Source of the DNA: Hippophae tibetana
Taxonomy: Eukaryota > Streptophyta > Magnoliopsida > Rosales > Elaeagnaceae
Assembly (NCBI GenBank): GCA_037013495.1
Contig: CM072801.1
Span: 16,111,501-16,175,500, forward strand
DNA: 64,000 nucleotides
Direction of reading: 5' to 3'
In this document: positions 1 to 10,344 of the stretch, one piece after another
Layout of the letters: each line of letters begins with the position of its first letter
How positions within the stretch are numbered: position 1 is the first letter of the stretch
Position numbers and translations under genes: made by a program
The notes under the pieces: model-generated
Told to the model about the DNA's origin: nothing
What the model saw: the letters and a program-made list of their open reading frames with translations, nothing else
Database searches by the model: none

Positions 1-817
1 ATAAAGCATAAAAATAACTGTAAAGAAAATAAAATCCTTACAGAACTTCGACGCTATTCCCGTAGCTGGAAAACCTCCAAGCGGAATTTGCACTCCCATT
101 TATTGAATCAAAAATCTAAACTATTACAAAAACATTACAAGTTCCTCTCAAAAAGAGAAGAACTCTACAACTAAGAGAATTGAACTAAAAACTAAGAGAA
201 AAACTAAGAAAAGCTTAGAAACTAAGAGAAAAACTAAGAAAAACTTAAAAACTAAGAAATGAGAGAAAGAAAGAAGAGAGAAATGTGTTTTGAAGGTGTG
301 TTTTGAAGTGAAGGGAATGGGGGTATTTATAGGTGAGGATGGAGAGAAAAAATGAGTAAAAAAATGTTAAAAAAATATTAAAAAATGTAAAAACGCGTAT
401 AGGAATTGCTGATGTCATTAATGACGTCAGCATGACGTCACGGGGGCGGCTGCACGTGAAAAATGGGGCGAAAACGCGTTGGGCGCGCGGAGGGGCTGCT
501 GCTGGGCGCTGCGCGCGCGATTTCCGTCTTTTTGATATTTTTGACTTTTTCGACCCATTTTGTCCAATTTTTCCATGTTTGTTGACCTTTTCCCACTTAT
601 TTATTAATATATTTGTGATGTATTGCTTCAAGTATTCCTCTTTTAGTCTTTAAATTGCGTTTTTAAGCCAAAATACCTGAAAAACAATAAGAATACCCGT
701 GATTCCGAAAAAGACAAATTTATATAAATATATGATAAAACATATAAATATATATATTTTTAATCAATTAATGTACATAAAATCATGGTTATTTTAGTGC
801 TTTTTGAGCACTCATCA
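1..817 (-). repeat. 3' LTR of Athila-like element (partial)
   Basis: Bases 1-817 align to 11428-12321 almost base for base and end at the same ATCA terminus. This copy lacks a 78-bp GC-rich segment that the other LTR has after about base 515. The breakpoint lies in a GCGCGCG run on both sides, which fits slippage or microhomology deletion. Orientation is given by the element's - strand genes. Confidence 0.93.
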
Positions 818-829
818 CAACCCCCAACC
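818..829 (-). other. polypurine tract beside 3' LTR
   Basis: Read on the - strand, GGTTGGGGGTTG lies directly against the LTR start TGATGAGTGC. This is the expected position of the plus-strand primer of an LTR retrotransposon. The same purine stretch is found at the equivalent place in the related element at 16346-16359. Confidence 0.8.
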
Positions 830-2640
830 AGCTTCTTGCTAGTCCCTTAGCAAGAGAAGCGATAAAAGCTAAAAATTAAACTATCCTAAATCACTTTCGT
901 GGATTGAAACGGTTGCATTTAGCCTATGCAACAAGCCTTTAAACCCCTAGGTTGCCCTAGTGGACGAGTTTGAGTCTCGTGAGGGTTTTCAGTAATGATA
1001 CCCACAAACATTGAACTAATTGTAAAAATAAAAAAAAACTATAAAAACAATCAAATCAAAAACTACAATTACAACACAATCAAAAATTAATTTAAGAATA
1101 AAAGAAAACAACATATCACAAAAATATCTCACACTTTTTAATCTCCTTTAAGATCATAATTAAAATCTCAAGCATAAGTTATTTTAATCTCTTTAAACAA
1201 TCATGATTTTATTATAATAATTAGTCGAAAATCATTTTCATATTTCATTTCAAAAATGTGTCAATTTAATTTTACCCAATTTCAGTGTCATGAATCAGAA
1301 TTCGCTTCGACTCTATTCCTCACAAGTCAATACTCTCAAAGCACTGAATCCTATGGGTTCAAACACTCATACTAATTTATATGCGAAAGAGTTGATGTAT
1401 AGAAATGAACTAATATGTTCGCATATGTATAAAGAATAAAGGCTCAAAGTGTTATTTTAACATTGATCACATGAAAGGAATCAAATGTATAAATTATAAA
1501 GATATCATATATAAAAATTATTTTCATGCATAAATTAAACTCATTAAGAAAGAATTTCAAGATATATGCTTTTTATAAATGAAGAAATTGCAATGACTTT
1601 TTAGGGAATTACTTCCTATATCTTTCTTTTGTATTTAGCCTTTACTCACAACTTTGTTGGCAATGTGGGTCATAGTATGTAGATGATACTATTTTTTTTA
1701 TCTCTTTATACATTTTTTTTTTCAATATATGTATATTTTAGAGAGTCAACCCATGTACAGATTGTACATTTTTTTGGATTTTGGTGAGTGGTTAATTTTT
1801 GTGGCTTTTCTGTTTGATCTTGGTTTAGGTAACCCCAGATATGTCTTTTTGTTTTTGTAGCAGTCATGCATGAATGAGATATAAGCATATACTATCAATT
1901 TCTACTCAAATTGTTTAATCTAAACAAAAATAATAATAAAAAATATATGATACTCTATTAAGATGAGAAAAAATTCATACATTCAATGCTAATACCTATA
2001 GAGATCATCTAAACTTTTGAATAAATAAGAAATGTGTTTGGAGTAGAAAAAATATATATTTCACTCTGAATAAAAGAAATTAGGTTCAAATTATATCTCA
2101 CAAGGGTAGTCTCCACTAAAAAAAAATTCATAAACACCGATTTTGGGTTTAATATAATTTTCACATTTTATCAAGAAATACTAGTTATGACAAAAACTAA
2201 CTAATTATCAAAAATAATTACAAAATATTTCATGATATGTTTTCAAAAATTAATCTAACAGTACCAAAGACTTAACTATTTACTTAAATTTGATTTAAAG
2301 AAATGATAAATTTTTGTGAGAATTTTTTTTATATATATATATATATATATATATTTATTTTTTATTAAGCATGGTAACTTTTCATCACCCCCAACCTAGA
2401 ACTTACATTGTCCTCAATGTAACAACTGCAAATTAAAGATAAAGAGAAAAGAGGAGAAAGATTATCTATTTCTTGAGAATGTGTAAGTAGTAATGAAGAA
2501 ATGGAGGTGCATCCATCATATTCATCATTAAAGTGTATACAGACAAATCGCTGTGAACTTCTAACATCTCAACAAATATTTTAGTTTTAACAATTTTAAA
2601 AATTATTCACATACAAGTAAACTAAAATAAACAATAATAT
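830..2640 (-). other. non-coding 3' region of Athila-like element
   Basis: About 1.8 kb between the pol end and the 3' LTR has no reading frame of note. Athila elements often carry a third, envelope-like frame here; I see none. The stretch is conserved in the related element at 16360-18300, which also has no genes, so its conservation reflects recent common descent or a cis role. It includes the inverted pair ATATGCGAA / TTCGCATAT around 1380-1427 and TGTACA-GAT-TGTACA around 1753-1767, both also present in the relative. A (TA)n run sits at about 2330-2354. Confidence 0.7.
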
Positions 2641-2678
2641 TAAGTAAATAAAACAAATAACAAAAAATTACCTAACAT

Positions 2679-2727
2679 GATGGGTTGCCTCCCATCCAGC
2701 GCTTAGTTTAACGTCTTAGCAAGACGT
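2679..2727 (-). other. double stem-loop after pol (copy 1)
   Basis: Two perfect inverted repeats lie side by side just beyond the pol frame: GATGGG-6 nt-CCCATC (2679-2696) and ACGTCTT-3 nt-AAGACGT (2711-2727). The same two-hairpin arrangement occurs at 8156-8205 between the two gag genes and at 18331-18378 in the related element. I infer a conserved RNA structure in the element transcript; its role is unknown. Confidence 0.7.
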
Positions 2728-2739
2728 ATCTTTTTGGTG

Positions 2740-4686
2740 CTAAGGGTTACTCAGCCAAATGCAATCCATTTCAGCAATGTTGTTTGGTTCTTCTAAATAA
2801 GGCTTGACACGATGGCCATTAACTTTGAACGTTTTTTGTGTCTTGGAGTCCAATAGTTCTACCACTCCATGTTCAGATACCTAAACTATTTTGAATGGTC
2901 CATCCCATCTTGATCTCAGCTTTCCTGGAAACAATCTCAAACGAGAGTTAAATAAAAGAACTTTCATTCCAGGGTGAAAAGTTTTAGGAACTAGTCTCTT
3001 GTCATGATAGCGCTTAGTACGCTCTTTGTATAATTTGGCATTCTCATAAGCTTCATTCCTAATTTCTTCCAACTCATGAAGCTGGAGTAATCGTTTTTCA
3101 CCTGCTTTATCTAAATCCATGTTTAGCTCTTTAATTGCCCAGTAAGCCTTGTGTTCAAGTTCAACTAGAAGGTGGCACGCTTTCCCAAAGATTAACCGGT
3201 AAGGGCTCATCCCAATAGGTGTTTTGTAAGCGGTGCGGTATGCCCATAAGGCATCATTTAACTTAAATGCCCAATCCTTCCTTGAAGGACGCACAGTGCG
3301 TTCCAGTATTCCCTTAATTTGCCTATTACTTACTTCCACTAAACCGGAAGTTTGAGGATGATATGGAGTAGCTACCTTATGTGTGATGTTGTACTTGTTT
3401 AGTACTCCATCAAAAAGTTTGTTACAAAAATGGCTACCTCCATCACTTATTATAGCTCTAGGCGTTCCGAACCTACTGAATATGAAATCTTTCAAGAATT
3501 TCACAACAACATTAGCATCATTGGTTTTGGTGGGGATAGCTTCTACCCACTTGGACACATAATCCATAGCAACCAAAATGTATTGAAAACCATTAGATGG
3601 GGGAAAAGGACCCATAAAGTCAATCCCCCATACATCAAAGAGTTCAACAACTAAATTAGATGTCAAAGGCATTTCATTTCTTTTGCTTATGTTTCCTGTT
3701 CTTTGACATCTATCACATTGTGCACAAAACATATGAGCATCTTTAAAAAGAGTGGGCCAAAAGAATCCAGACTGTAATATCTTACGGGCTGTCTTTTCAC
3801 CTCCAAAATGACCTCCACAATGAAGTTCATGACAAAAAGTTAGAATGCTCTTATGTTCTTCTTCAGGTACACATCTCCGGATGACTTGATCTTGACCAAT
3901 CTTGTATAAATAAGGGTCATCCCAGAAATAGTCCTTAATAGTTTTAAAAAACCTTTTCTTGTCCTGATATGAAGTGTTAGGTCGCAAAACACCAGTGGCA
4001 AGATAGTTTACAATATCAGCATACCATGGGTTTGGACCTATGAAAAATAACTGTTCATCAGGAAAGGTTTCAACTATATCTTCATTACTCTCATCTTTAA
4101 GAGAATTGAAGTCAGAAATCAACCTAGACAAATGGTCAGCTACTAAGTTTTCACTGCCTTTCTTATCCTTGATTTGTAGGTCAAATTCTTGTAAGAGTAA
4201 GACCCACCTGATTAATCTTGGCTTGGCATTTGGTTTACTTAATAGGTATCTTAAAGCAGCATGATCAGAATGCACAATCACTTTAGATCCTACTAAATAA
4301 GACCGAAATTTGTCTAAAGAGAATACTATAGCCAAGAATTCCTTTTCAGTGGTGGTATAATTCATTTGGGCATCATTGAGTGTTTTGCTAGCGTAGTAGA
4401 TGACATGCAAACGCTTATCCACTCTTTGTCCCAAGACTACTCCTATTGCATAATCAGAAGCATCACACATTATTTCAAAAGGTAAAGACCAGTTTGGTGC
4501 CATAATAACAGGGGTAGATGTTAGTTTATCTTTCAAGGTATTAAAGGAAGTAAGGCAGTCATTGTTGAAATCAAAATCAGCATCTTTGGATAGCAAGTTA
4601 CATAAGGGACGACTTATTTTAGATAAATCTTTAATAAATCGTCTGTAAAATTCTGCATGTCCCAAGGAGCTTCTTATCCCCTTCAC
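2740..4686 (-). pseudogene. RNase H-integrase part of Athila-like pol, frameshifted and with early stop
   Basis: The open frame 4686-2881 continues the pol protein after RT. It opens with the end of the RT connection, then RNase H (DASDYAIG near residue 73, [11 protein letters not shown] near 142, VADHLSRL near 185). The integrase zinc-binding HHCC region follows ([23 protein letters not shown], about residues 288-328), then the catalytic core with WGIDFMG, SDGGSHF and the glutamate in LVEVSNR. The end, [14 protein letters not shown], is the usual C-terminal region. A TAG at 2883-2881 interrupts the frame, which would otherwise run 46 more codons to 2740. The frame is shifted by one base relative to the upstream gag-RT frame at a C-rich run near 4700. 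Because the break lies inside a domain rather than between gag and pol, I read it as mutation and not as programmed frameshifting. The catalytic residues visible here are intact. Confidence 0.9.
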
Positions 4687-7600
4687 AGATGTAGGGGAGG
4701 TTGTTTGGATATCAATTCAACTTTTGCCTTATCAACTTCAATACCCTTGTTTGAAATTATATGCCCTAAAACTATCCCTTGTTGAACCATAAAATGACTT
4801 TTCTCCCAACTAAGGGTTAGATTGCATTCAATGCATCTTTCTAAAACCAAAGTCAATTTATGTAAGCAATCATCAAATGAGTTCCCAAAGATAGAGAAAT
4901 CATCCATGAAAATCTCAATGAATTTTTCCACCATGTCCGAGAAAATGGATATCATGCATCTCTGGAACATGGCAGGGGCATTGCATAACCCAAATGGCAT
5001 TCTGTGAAAAGTAAATGTCCCAAAAGGACATGTAAATGTGGTCTTTTCCTGATCTTCTGGTGCTATGGGTACTTGATAATATCCGGACAATCCATCCAAA
5101 AAATAGTAAAATTCGTGCCCAGCTAATCTTTCCAACATTTGATCAATGAATGGAAGAGGAAAGTGATCCTTTTTCGTATATAAATTTAGTTTCCTAAAAT
5201 CTATACACATTCTCCATCCAGTGATTATTCTAGTGGGCACTAATTCACTTTTGTCATTTTTAACAACTGTTATCCCAGATTTCTTTGGTACCACATGCAC
5301 TGGACTAACCCACTTACTATCCGCAATAGGATAGATAATCCCTTCTTCTAATAATTTAAGAATTTCCTTTTTAACTACCTCTTGAATGTTTGGGTTTAGT
5401 CTTCTTTGGGCCTCTCGTACAGGTTTAGCACCATCCTCCAAGTTGATCTTGTGCATACACATTGTTGGACTAATGCCTCTTATATCCCCTATACTCCAAC
5501 TTATAGATTTCTTAAACTGTTTAAGCACTTTGATGAGTTCCTTTTCTTGTGGTTTGGTCAAGGTTGAAGAAATTATCACTGGATAAGTTTCTCCTTCTCC
5601 CAAAAACACATATTTTAAGTGCTCAGGTAAGACTTTGAGTTCAAGTTCAGGTGGATTGGCCTCTTTACTAGATGAAGAACTGGGTAGATTTAAAAGTGTA
5701 CTAGATTTTGTCATCACTTCATCATTGTCTAGTTGTTTACGGTACCCATTAATTTCCTCATCTAAATCTTCTTCAACCTTTTCAAGTGTAAGAACGGTTT
5801 CAAGCTTGTCTTCTATTCTGGTTTGTAAAAAGGTGCTTTGGACAAGATTATCCAAAGGATCAACTTCGAATATTTCATCGATGGCAGAAATAGAAGGAAA
5901 AGGTGAAGAATCAAAAACTTTAAAATGAACAGTCTCTCCTAAGACTGTCATTGTCAAATTTCCATCTTGGACATCAATAATAGTTTTAGTAGTTGCCATA
6001 AATGGTCTACCAAGCAATATTGTGTGCTCTCTGTCCAATGCTGAATTTTCTTGCATATCCAGAACCACAAAGTCAACAGGTATTATCAGTTTGTCTACCT
6101 GTACCAAAACATCCTCAACTATTCCCTCTGGATATTTAAGAGATCTATCTGCAAGTTGAAGGGACATAGTTGTGGGTTTTAAATCCCCTAGATTGAGTTG
6201 TAAGAATATAGAGTAGGGCATCAAATTTATACTAGCACCTAAATCAAGCATTGCTTTAGCAACCTTCCTATCCCCCATAGTTATGTTTATAATAAAACTT
6301 CCAGGGTCTTTCAACTTAGGGGGTAGTTTGTGCTGAAGTACAGCGCTAGAAATTTCTGATACTACTACTCGTTCATTCAGTTCATACCTCCTTTTCTTAG
6401 TGTTCAACTCTTTGAAAAACTTGGCATATGAGGGCACATTCATGATCACTTCTAATAATGGTAAATTGATATTTACTTTAGAGAGCATATTAAAAAGATC
6501 ATTGAATTGCTTATCTTGTTTGGATTCTTTTAACCGGTGGGGAAAAGGTACTTGCATCTGGTGTGATTCTGTTGTCTTTTGAATTTTGAGGGTGTCAGAT
6601 GACCCCCCAATGAGTTTTTCAGAAGGCTTGTTAAGTTTAACACTTGTTTCTCCTTTTTGCGAGATTAGAATATCGCCTTCTTTGTTACCTAAACTACAAG
6701 GTAGATTGTTAGAGATTTCAGGTAAACTGGTATTGACTACCTTACCACTTCGAAGGGTTCTTACATTCTTTGCTTGTTTTGGTTTACTAGGCAACTTTCC
6801 TGGTTCTTTCTTTTGCATTTGTTCAGCTAGTTGCCCAACTTTAGATTCAATCCTTTTAACCGAAGCCTCCATGGTGTTCAACCTTTGATTAGTCATCAAT
6901 TGGTTGTCACGACTAACTTGAATAAAAGCATTCAAGCTATCTTCTAAGGTTGGCTTAAAATATTGGTTTGGTGGGTAAGGGTGGTTGTTAACCGACCTTA
7001 GTGTTGGATATTGGGTGTAGGTTGGGTGATTATACGTGTTTGGATGATACCTTTGAAAAGATTGGACCTCCTCTATGGCATCGACACTAGAATCACAAGT
7101 ATTTGAACAATTATGAGTACCATGCCCAATTGAACAACACACTTCACATACCTCTTGATTTGAAATTTGGTGGGTAGTGAGAAATTGCGCTTGTTTAGTC
7201 AATTCAGCAAGTTGCAAGGTTATCTCATTATCAGAGCCAACTTCATTGACCCTTGCTTTCCTTCTACCACCTCTTTGTTGGGAATTAGAACCCAATAGCT
7301 CATAAAGATTATAGGTTTCCTCTGCGGTCTTTTCTCCTACAGCACCTCCAGCAGCATTATCAACCATGTATTGACTCTGTAGTGTCAATCCATCATAAAA
7401 GAATTGGTTTTGTAGCTGTAATGGAAAGCTATGATTTTGACATTGAATGAAAAGGAGTTTGAATCGTTCCCAAGCTTCATGAAAGGGCTCTTCATACATT
7501 TGAGAAAATGTTGCTATCTTTGTTCTTAGATCAACAGTCTTTTTATGGGAATAGAACCTACCCATAAAAATTTCATAGACTGCCTCCCAAGTTTTAAGAG

Positions 7601-7910
7601 AACCTGACTGTAGAGTAATGAACCATGACCAAGCTTTATCTTTGAGAGTGTAAGGAAAACACCTCATCCTAAGTTGATCTTCATTAATTTCATGCAGTGG
7701 AAAGGTTTGGACAATAGCATAGAATTCTCGAATGAAATGCAAAGGGTCTTCATTAGGGATACCGTAAAAGGAAGGCAACAAAGAATAATGAATCTTTTTC
7801 AATTCATAATTCCTTGCAGCCTCTTGTAATTGGATGCCGGAAGTTACATTGCCAATGATTGGCATTGTATAATCTTTCATCTTTTTCCGCCTATCTTCAA
7901 CATCTCCCAT
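4683..7910 (-). CDS. gag-2 / aspartic protease / reverse transcriptase polyprotein of Athila-like element
   Basis: This is a 1075-codon open frame. Residues about 15-210 are a retrotransposon gag domain ([37 protein letters not shown]). An intact CX2CX4HX4C zinc knuckle is at 255-268. A lysine-rich linker with a short coiled-coil-like stretch follows, then protease with active site [13 protein letters not shown] near residue 557. The RT has [15 protein letters not shown] and the catalytic FMDD near residue 1002, followed by VLGHIIS. The frame stops at the RT-RNase H connection because of a one-base shift, and the rest of pol is at 4686-2740. The gag part is clearly homologous to the separate upstream gag-1 (8272-9609), so the element has two gags. 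It would act in cytoplasmic virus-like particles and in cDNA synthesis. Confidence 0.93.
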   Translation of the reverse strand: MGDVEDRRKKMKDYTMPIIGNVTSGIQLQEAARNYELKKIHYSLLPSFYGIPNEDPLHFIREFYAIVQTFPLHEINEDQLRMRCFPYTLKDKAWSWFITLQSGSLKTWEAVYEIFMGRFYSHKKTVDLRTKIATFSQMYEEPFHEAWERFKLLFIQCQNHSFPLQLQNQFFYDGLTLQSQYMVDNAAGGAVGEKTAEETYNLYELLGSNSQQRGGRRKARVNEVGSDNEITLQLAELTKQAQFLTTHQISNQEVCEVCCSIGHGTHNCSNTCDSSVDAIEEVQSFQRYHPNTYNHPTYTQYPTLRSVNNHPYPPNQYFKPTLEDSLNAFIQVSRDNQLMTNQRLNTMEASVKRIESKVGQLAEQMQKKEPGKLPSKPKQAKNVRTLRSGKVVNTSLPEISNNLPCSLGNKEGDILISQKGETSVKLNKPSEKLIGGSSDTLKIQKTTESHQMQVPFPHRLKESKQDKQFNDLFNMLSKVNINLPLLEVIMNVPSYAKFFKELNTKKRRYELNERVVVSEISSAVLQHKLPPKLKDPGSFIINITMGDRKVAKAMLDLGASINLMPYSIFLQLNLGDLKPTTMSLQLADRSLKYPEGIVEDVLVQVDKLIIPVDFVVLDMQENSALDREHTILLGRPFMATTKTIIDVQDGNLTMTVLGETVHFKVFDSSPFPSISAIDEIFEVDPLDNLVQSTFLQTRIEDKLETVLTLEKVEEDLDEEINGYRKQLDNDEVMTKSSTLLNLPSSSSSKEANPPELELKVLPEHLKYVFLGEGETYPVIISSTLTKPQEKELIKVLKQFKKSISWSIGDIRGISPTMCMHKINLEDGAKPVREAQRRLNPNIQEVVKKEILKLLEEGIIYPIADSKWVSPVHVVPKKSGITVVKNDKSELVPTRIITGWRMCIDFRKLNLYTKKDHFPLPFIDQMLERLAGHEFYYFLDGLSGYYQVPIAPEDQEKTTFTCPFGTFTFHRMPFGLCNAPAMFQRCMISIFSDMVEKFIEIFMDDFSIFGNSFDDCLHKLTLVLERCIECNLTLSWEKSHFMVQQGIVLGHIISNKGIEVDKAKVELISKQPPLHL

Positions 7911-8155
7911 GGTTGTTTGTAGATGAAAATGATCCTCCTCCTATTGTGTATCAACATTTTGCTCTTAAAAAACAATAGTAGATATCTCTAAGAAATATTT
8001 ATAACTTGATAAAACGTAAAAGCAAAAAGGTGCAAGGAACCTAAATTTTTTTTTTCTTTTTTTAATTTTAATTTTAACGAATGGACACAATTTTTGAAAC
8101 AAACGAATTTATTTCATTTGAATTTTATTACACGCAAACAAATGAAAATACAACA

Positions 8156-8205
8156 ATGGGTGATCTCCCATACAGGACTAAAATTTATCGTCTTCTAGTA
8201 AGACG
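8156..8205 (-). other. double stem-loop between gag-1 and gag-2 (copy 2)
   Basis: ATGGG-6 nt-CCCAT (8156-8171) is followed by CGTCTT-5 nt-AAGACG (8189-8205). The order and the stem sequences match the module after pol at 2679-2727, while loops and spacers differ. Finding a post-pol module directly after gag-1 suggests that gag-1 and its trailer came from an internally deleted relative. Confidence 0.65.
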
Positions 8206-8271
8206 TTGCTTGGAGATTGCAGAATGAAAAACTCAATGTCTCCTCTTCATTGAATTCATTTAAGTATCAAA

Positions 8272-9609
8272 TTAGTCTTTGCTCTTTTGCAAATGTTCAA
8301 CTAACTGTTCAACTTGAACTTCCACCTTTTTGATAGAAGCTTCCACAGAGTCCAACCGTTGATTGGTTTTAGATTGGTTATCCCTACAGACTTGAATAAA
8401 AGAATTCAAGTTGTCCTCCAGGGTTGGTTTATTGGGAATGCTTCTTGGAATAGGTGGGTGGAATTGCTGGCCTGGCTGGTTTGAGCTTTGAGTGAAAGGA
8501 GGGTTGTTTTGCCTCCAGGAGAAATTTGGATGACTTCTCCACCCAGGATTATAGGTATTTGAATTGGGATCAAACCTTGGTCTCTGTTGATATGCTCCCA
8601 ACACATTAACCTGTTCAGGTCCAGTTGTTTCTCCTTGATATGGACAGGCTTCAGTACCATGTCCCATGTTGCTATACAAACCATATTGATCATTATTGGT
8701 ATTGGTTTGTGTAGCGAGAAGGGCAACTTGCTTAGTCAGTTGAACAAGTTGTTGTTGAACTTCATTACTGGAGTCGATTTCATGAACTCCAGCTTTTCTC
8801 ACTCGGGAGCTTTTTTGTTGGGAATTAGCACCCAACATCTCAAAGAGGTTATACGTCTCTGAGGCAGTCTTTTCTCCTATTGCTCCTCCTGCAGCGTTGT
8901 CGACAATGAACTGACATTGTTGTGTAAGTCCATCGTAAAAGAATTGGTTCTGCAACTGCAGGGGAAAGCTATGATGTGGACATTGAGTGAGAAACATTTT
9001 GAACCTATCCCAAGCTTCATGGAATGGTTCTCCTTCCATCTGAGAGAAAGTAGCAATCTTTCCTCTCAACTCTGATGTTTTTTGGTGGGAAAAGAATTTT
9101 CCCATGAATTTATTGTAAATGTTACCCCATGTCATCAGAGAACCTGGGGGAAGTGACATCAACCAAGCTTTGGCCTTATCCTTTAAAGTGTAGGGAAAAC
9201 ATCTCATCCTAAGTTGATCCTCGTTTAGAATACCGAGGGGGAATGTTTGGACCATAGCATAGAAATCTCTCATGAAGGAAAGAGAATCTTCATTAGGTAG
9301 CCCATAAAAGGAAGGAAGCATAGAAAAATGAATATTTTTAAGGTCATAATTCCGAGCAGCCTCTCCCAACTGGATAGCGGCAGTTGCCGTGCCTATTACC
9401 GGTCTTGCAAACTCCTTCATCATGGTTTCCCTAACATGTTGGTTTTCCTCCATTTCTTTTGGTTCTAGTAAAGGATTAAGTCTTGGTTCTATGTTTGGCT
9501 CAAAAACAGGTTGATGGGTGGAATCCAGTGTTGTTGACACTTGTTTAAATTTATGAATATTATTTACATATGGTGTTAGGGGGTTTCCTAAGGATCTCCT
9601 ACCACGCAT
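8272..9609 (-). CDS. gag-1, separate extra gag of Athila-like element
   Basis: This is a 445-codon frame encoding a complete gag domain ([95 protein letters not shown]). It shares long stretches with gag-2 downstream but is clearly diverged from it. Where gag-2 has a CX2CX4HX4C knuckle, this protein reads YGLYSNMGHGTEAC: the first two cysteines are tyrosines, so zinc binding and perhaps RNA binding should be lost. The C-terminal helix-forming segment (TNQRLDSVEASIKKVEVQVEQLVEHL) matches the gag-2 linker. The start was taken at 9609 because it gives a long basic leader before the homologous domain. It ends with its own stop and is separated from gag-2 by about 360 bp. It could be an accessory structural protein or a decaying duplicate. 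Confidence 0.88.
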   Translation of the reverse strand: MRGRRSLGNPLTPYVNNIHKFKQVSTTLDSTHQPVFEPNIEPRLNPLLEPKEMEENQHVRETMMKEFARPVIGTATAAIQLGEAARNYDLKNIHFSMLPSFYGLPNEDSLSFMRDFYAMVQTFPLGILNEDQLRMRCFPYTLKDKAKAWLMSLPPGSLMTWGNIYNKFMGKFFSHQKTSELRGKIATFSQMEGEPFHEAWDRFKMFLTQCPHHSFPLQLQNQFFYDGLTQQCQFIVDNAAGGAIGEKTASETYNLFEMLGANSQQKSSRVRKAGVHEIDSSNEVQQQLVQLTKQVALLATQTNTNNDQYGLYSNMGHGTEACPYQGETTGPEQVNVLGAYQQRPRFDPNSNTYNPGWRSHPNFSWRQNNPPFTQSSNQPGQQFHPPIPRSIPNKPTLEDNLNSFIQVCRDNQSKTNQRLDSVEASIKKVEVQVEQLVEHLQKSKD

Positions 9610-9778
9610 AGACTATTGTAAACGTAAATTTAAAACTCCTGTCAACAAAAATAACAAATTTAGAGAAAATTTACATGGTATTTAATACAAAACTAGTTAA
9701 ACCCTAAATTTTTTTTAATTTTTTTTATATATATATATATATTTTTTTTAAATAACATAATCAGTATTAACCAAGAGT

Positions 9779-9898
9779 GTTCCCAGGAAAGAATGGTGGT
9801 GCAACGGCTCCTTAAAAACCATTCTCCTAGCCAGAACAACGTTCCTAGGAAAGACTAGTGGCACAAAGGCTTCCAAGAACTAGTCTCCTAGATAGAAC
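9779..9898 (-). other. two tandem 60-nt stem-loops in the 5' leader
   Basis: Two direct repeats (9779-9837 and 9841-9898) each fold on themselves. Copy 1 pairs AGAATGGT (9790-9797) with ACCATTCT (9818-9825). Copy 2 pairs AGACTAGT (9852-9859) with ACTAGTCT (9879-9886). AGG/CCT lower stems extend both, and the loops are 19-20 nt. Two stem positions differ between copies (A-T versus C-G, and G-C versus A-T) and both changes keep the pairing. The pair lies between PBS and gag-1, where packaging or dimerisation signals are found in retroelements. A degraded version is at 18728-18852. Confidence 0.7.
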
Positions 9899-10320
9899 TC
9901 ACTTAGATTTTTACTTTTCATGCTATTTAGTTAATTATGTATAAATTCAAGTAATTTTTTTTTTAACGGTAATTTTATTTTACTATTCACGCTATATTAT
10001 TTCTTATTAACTTAAAAATTTTGAAATTTAAAAATTCTTTTTTTTTATTTATTATTATTTTTTTACTATTCATGAACGGTAAAATTTTTATTCAAATTTC
10101 AAATTTCTAAATTATTTTAACTATTAAAAAAAATTATTTTATTTTTTTTATTTATTATTATTTTTTTAATTTTTAATTTTTTTAATTTTTAATTTTTTAA
10201 TTTTATTTTATTTTTTATTATTAATTTTGAAATTTGATTATTAAATAAAAATATCACAATTATTTACAGCACAAAAAATGTTTTTAAGATTTTGATAAAT
10301 AATTTAAAAACGCTATTCCT

Positions 10321-10338
10321 TCCCCGGCAAAGGCGCCA
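10321..10338 (-). other. primer binding site, tRNA-Asp type
   Basis: On the - strand, TGGCGCCTTTGCCGGGGA begins six bases (AGTTTT) after the 5' LTR end. It matches the complement of the 3' end of plant tRNA-Asp at 17 of 18 positions (from knowledge of that tRNA). This primer is characteristic of Athila elements. Confidence 0.9.
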
Positions 10339-10344
10339 AAAACT

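Noticed and set aside
2679..2727. Hairpin with following T-rich text as an intrinsic transcription terminator
   Set aside because: The context is a eukaryotic retrotransposon; intrinsic terminators of bacterial type do not apply.
4683..4686. Four-base overlap of two pol frames as a programmed frameshift
   Set aside because: It lies inside the RT-RNase H connection, not between gag and pol, and no slippery heptamer with downstream structure is evident; a one-base loss in a C-rich run explains it.
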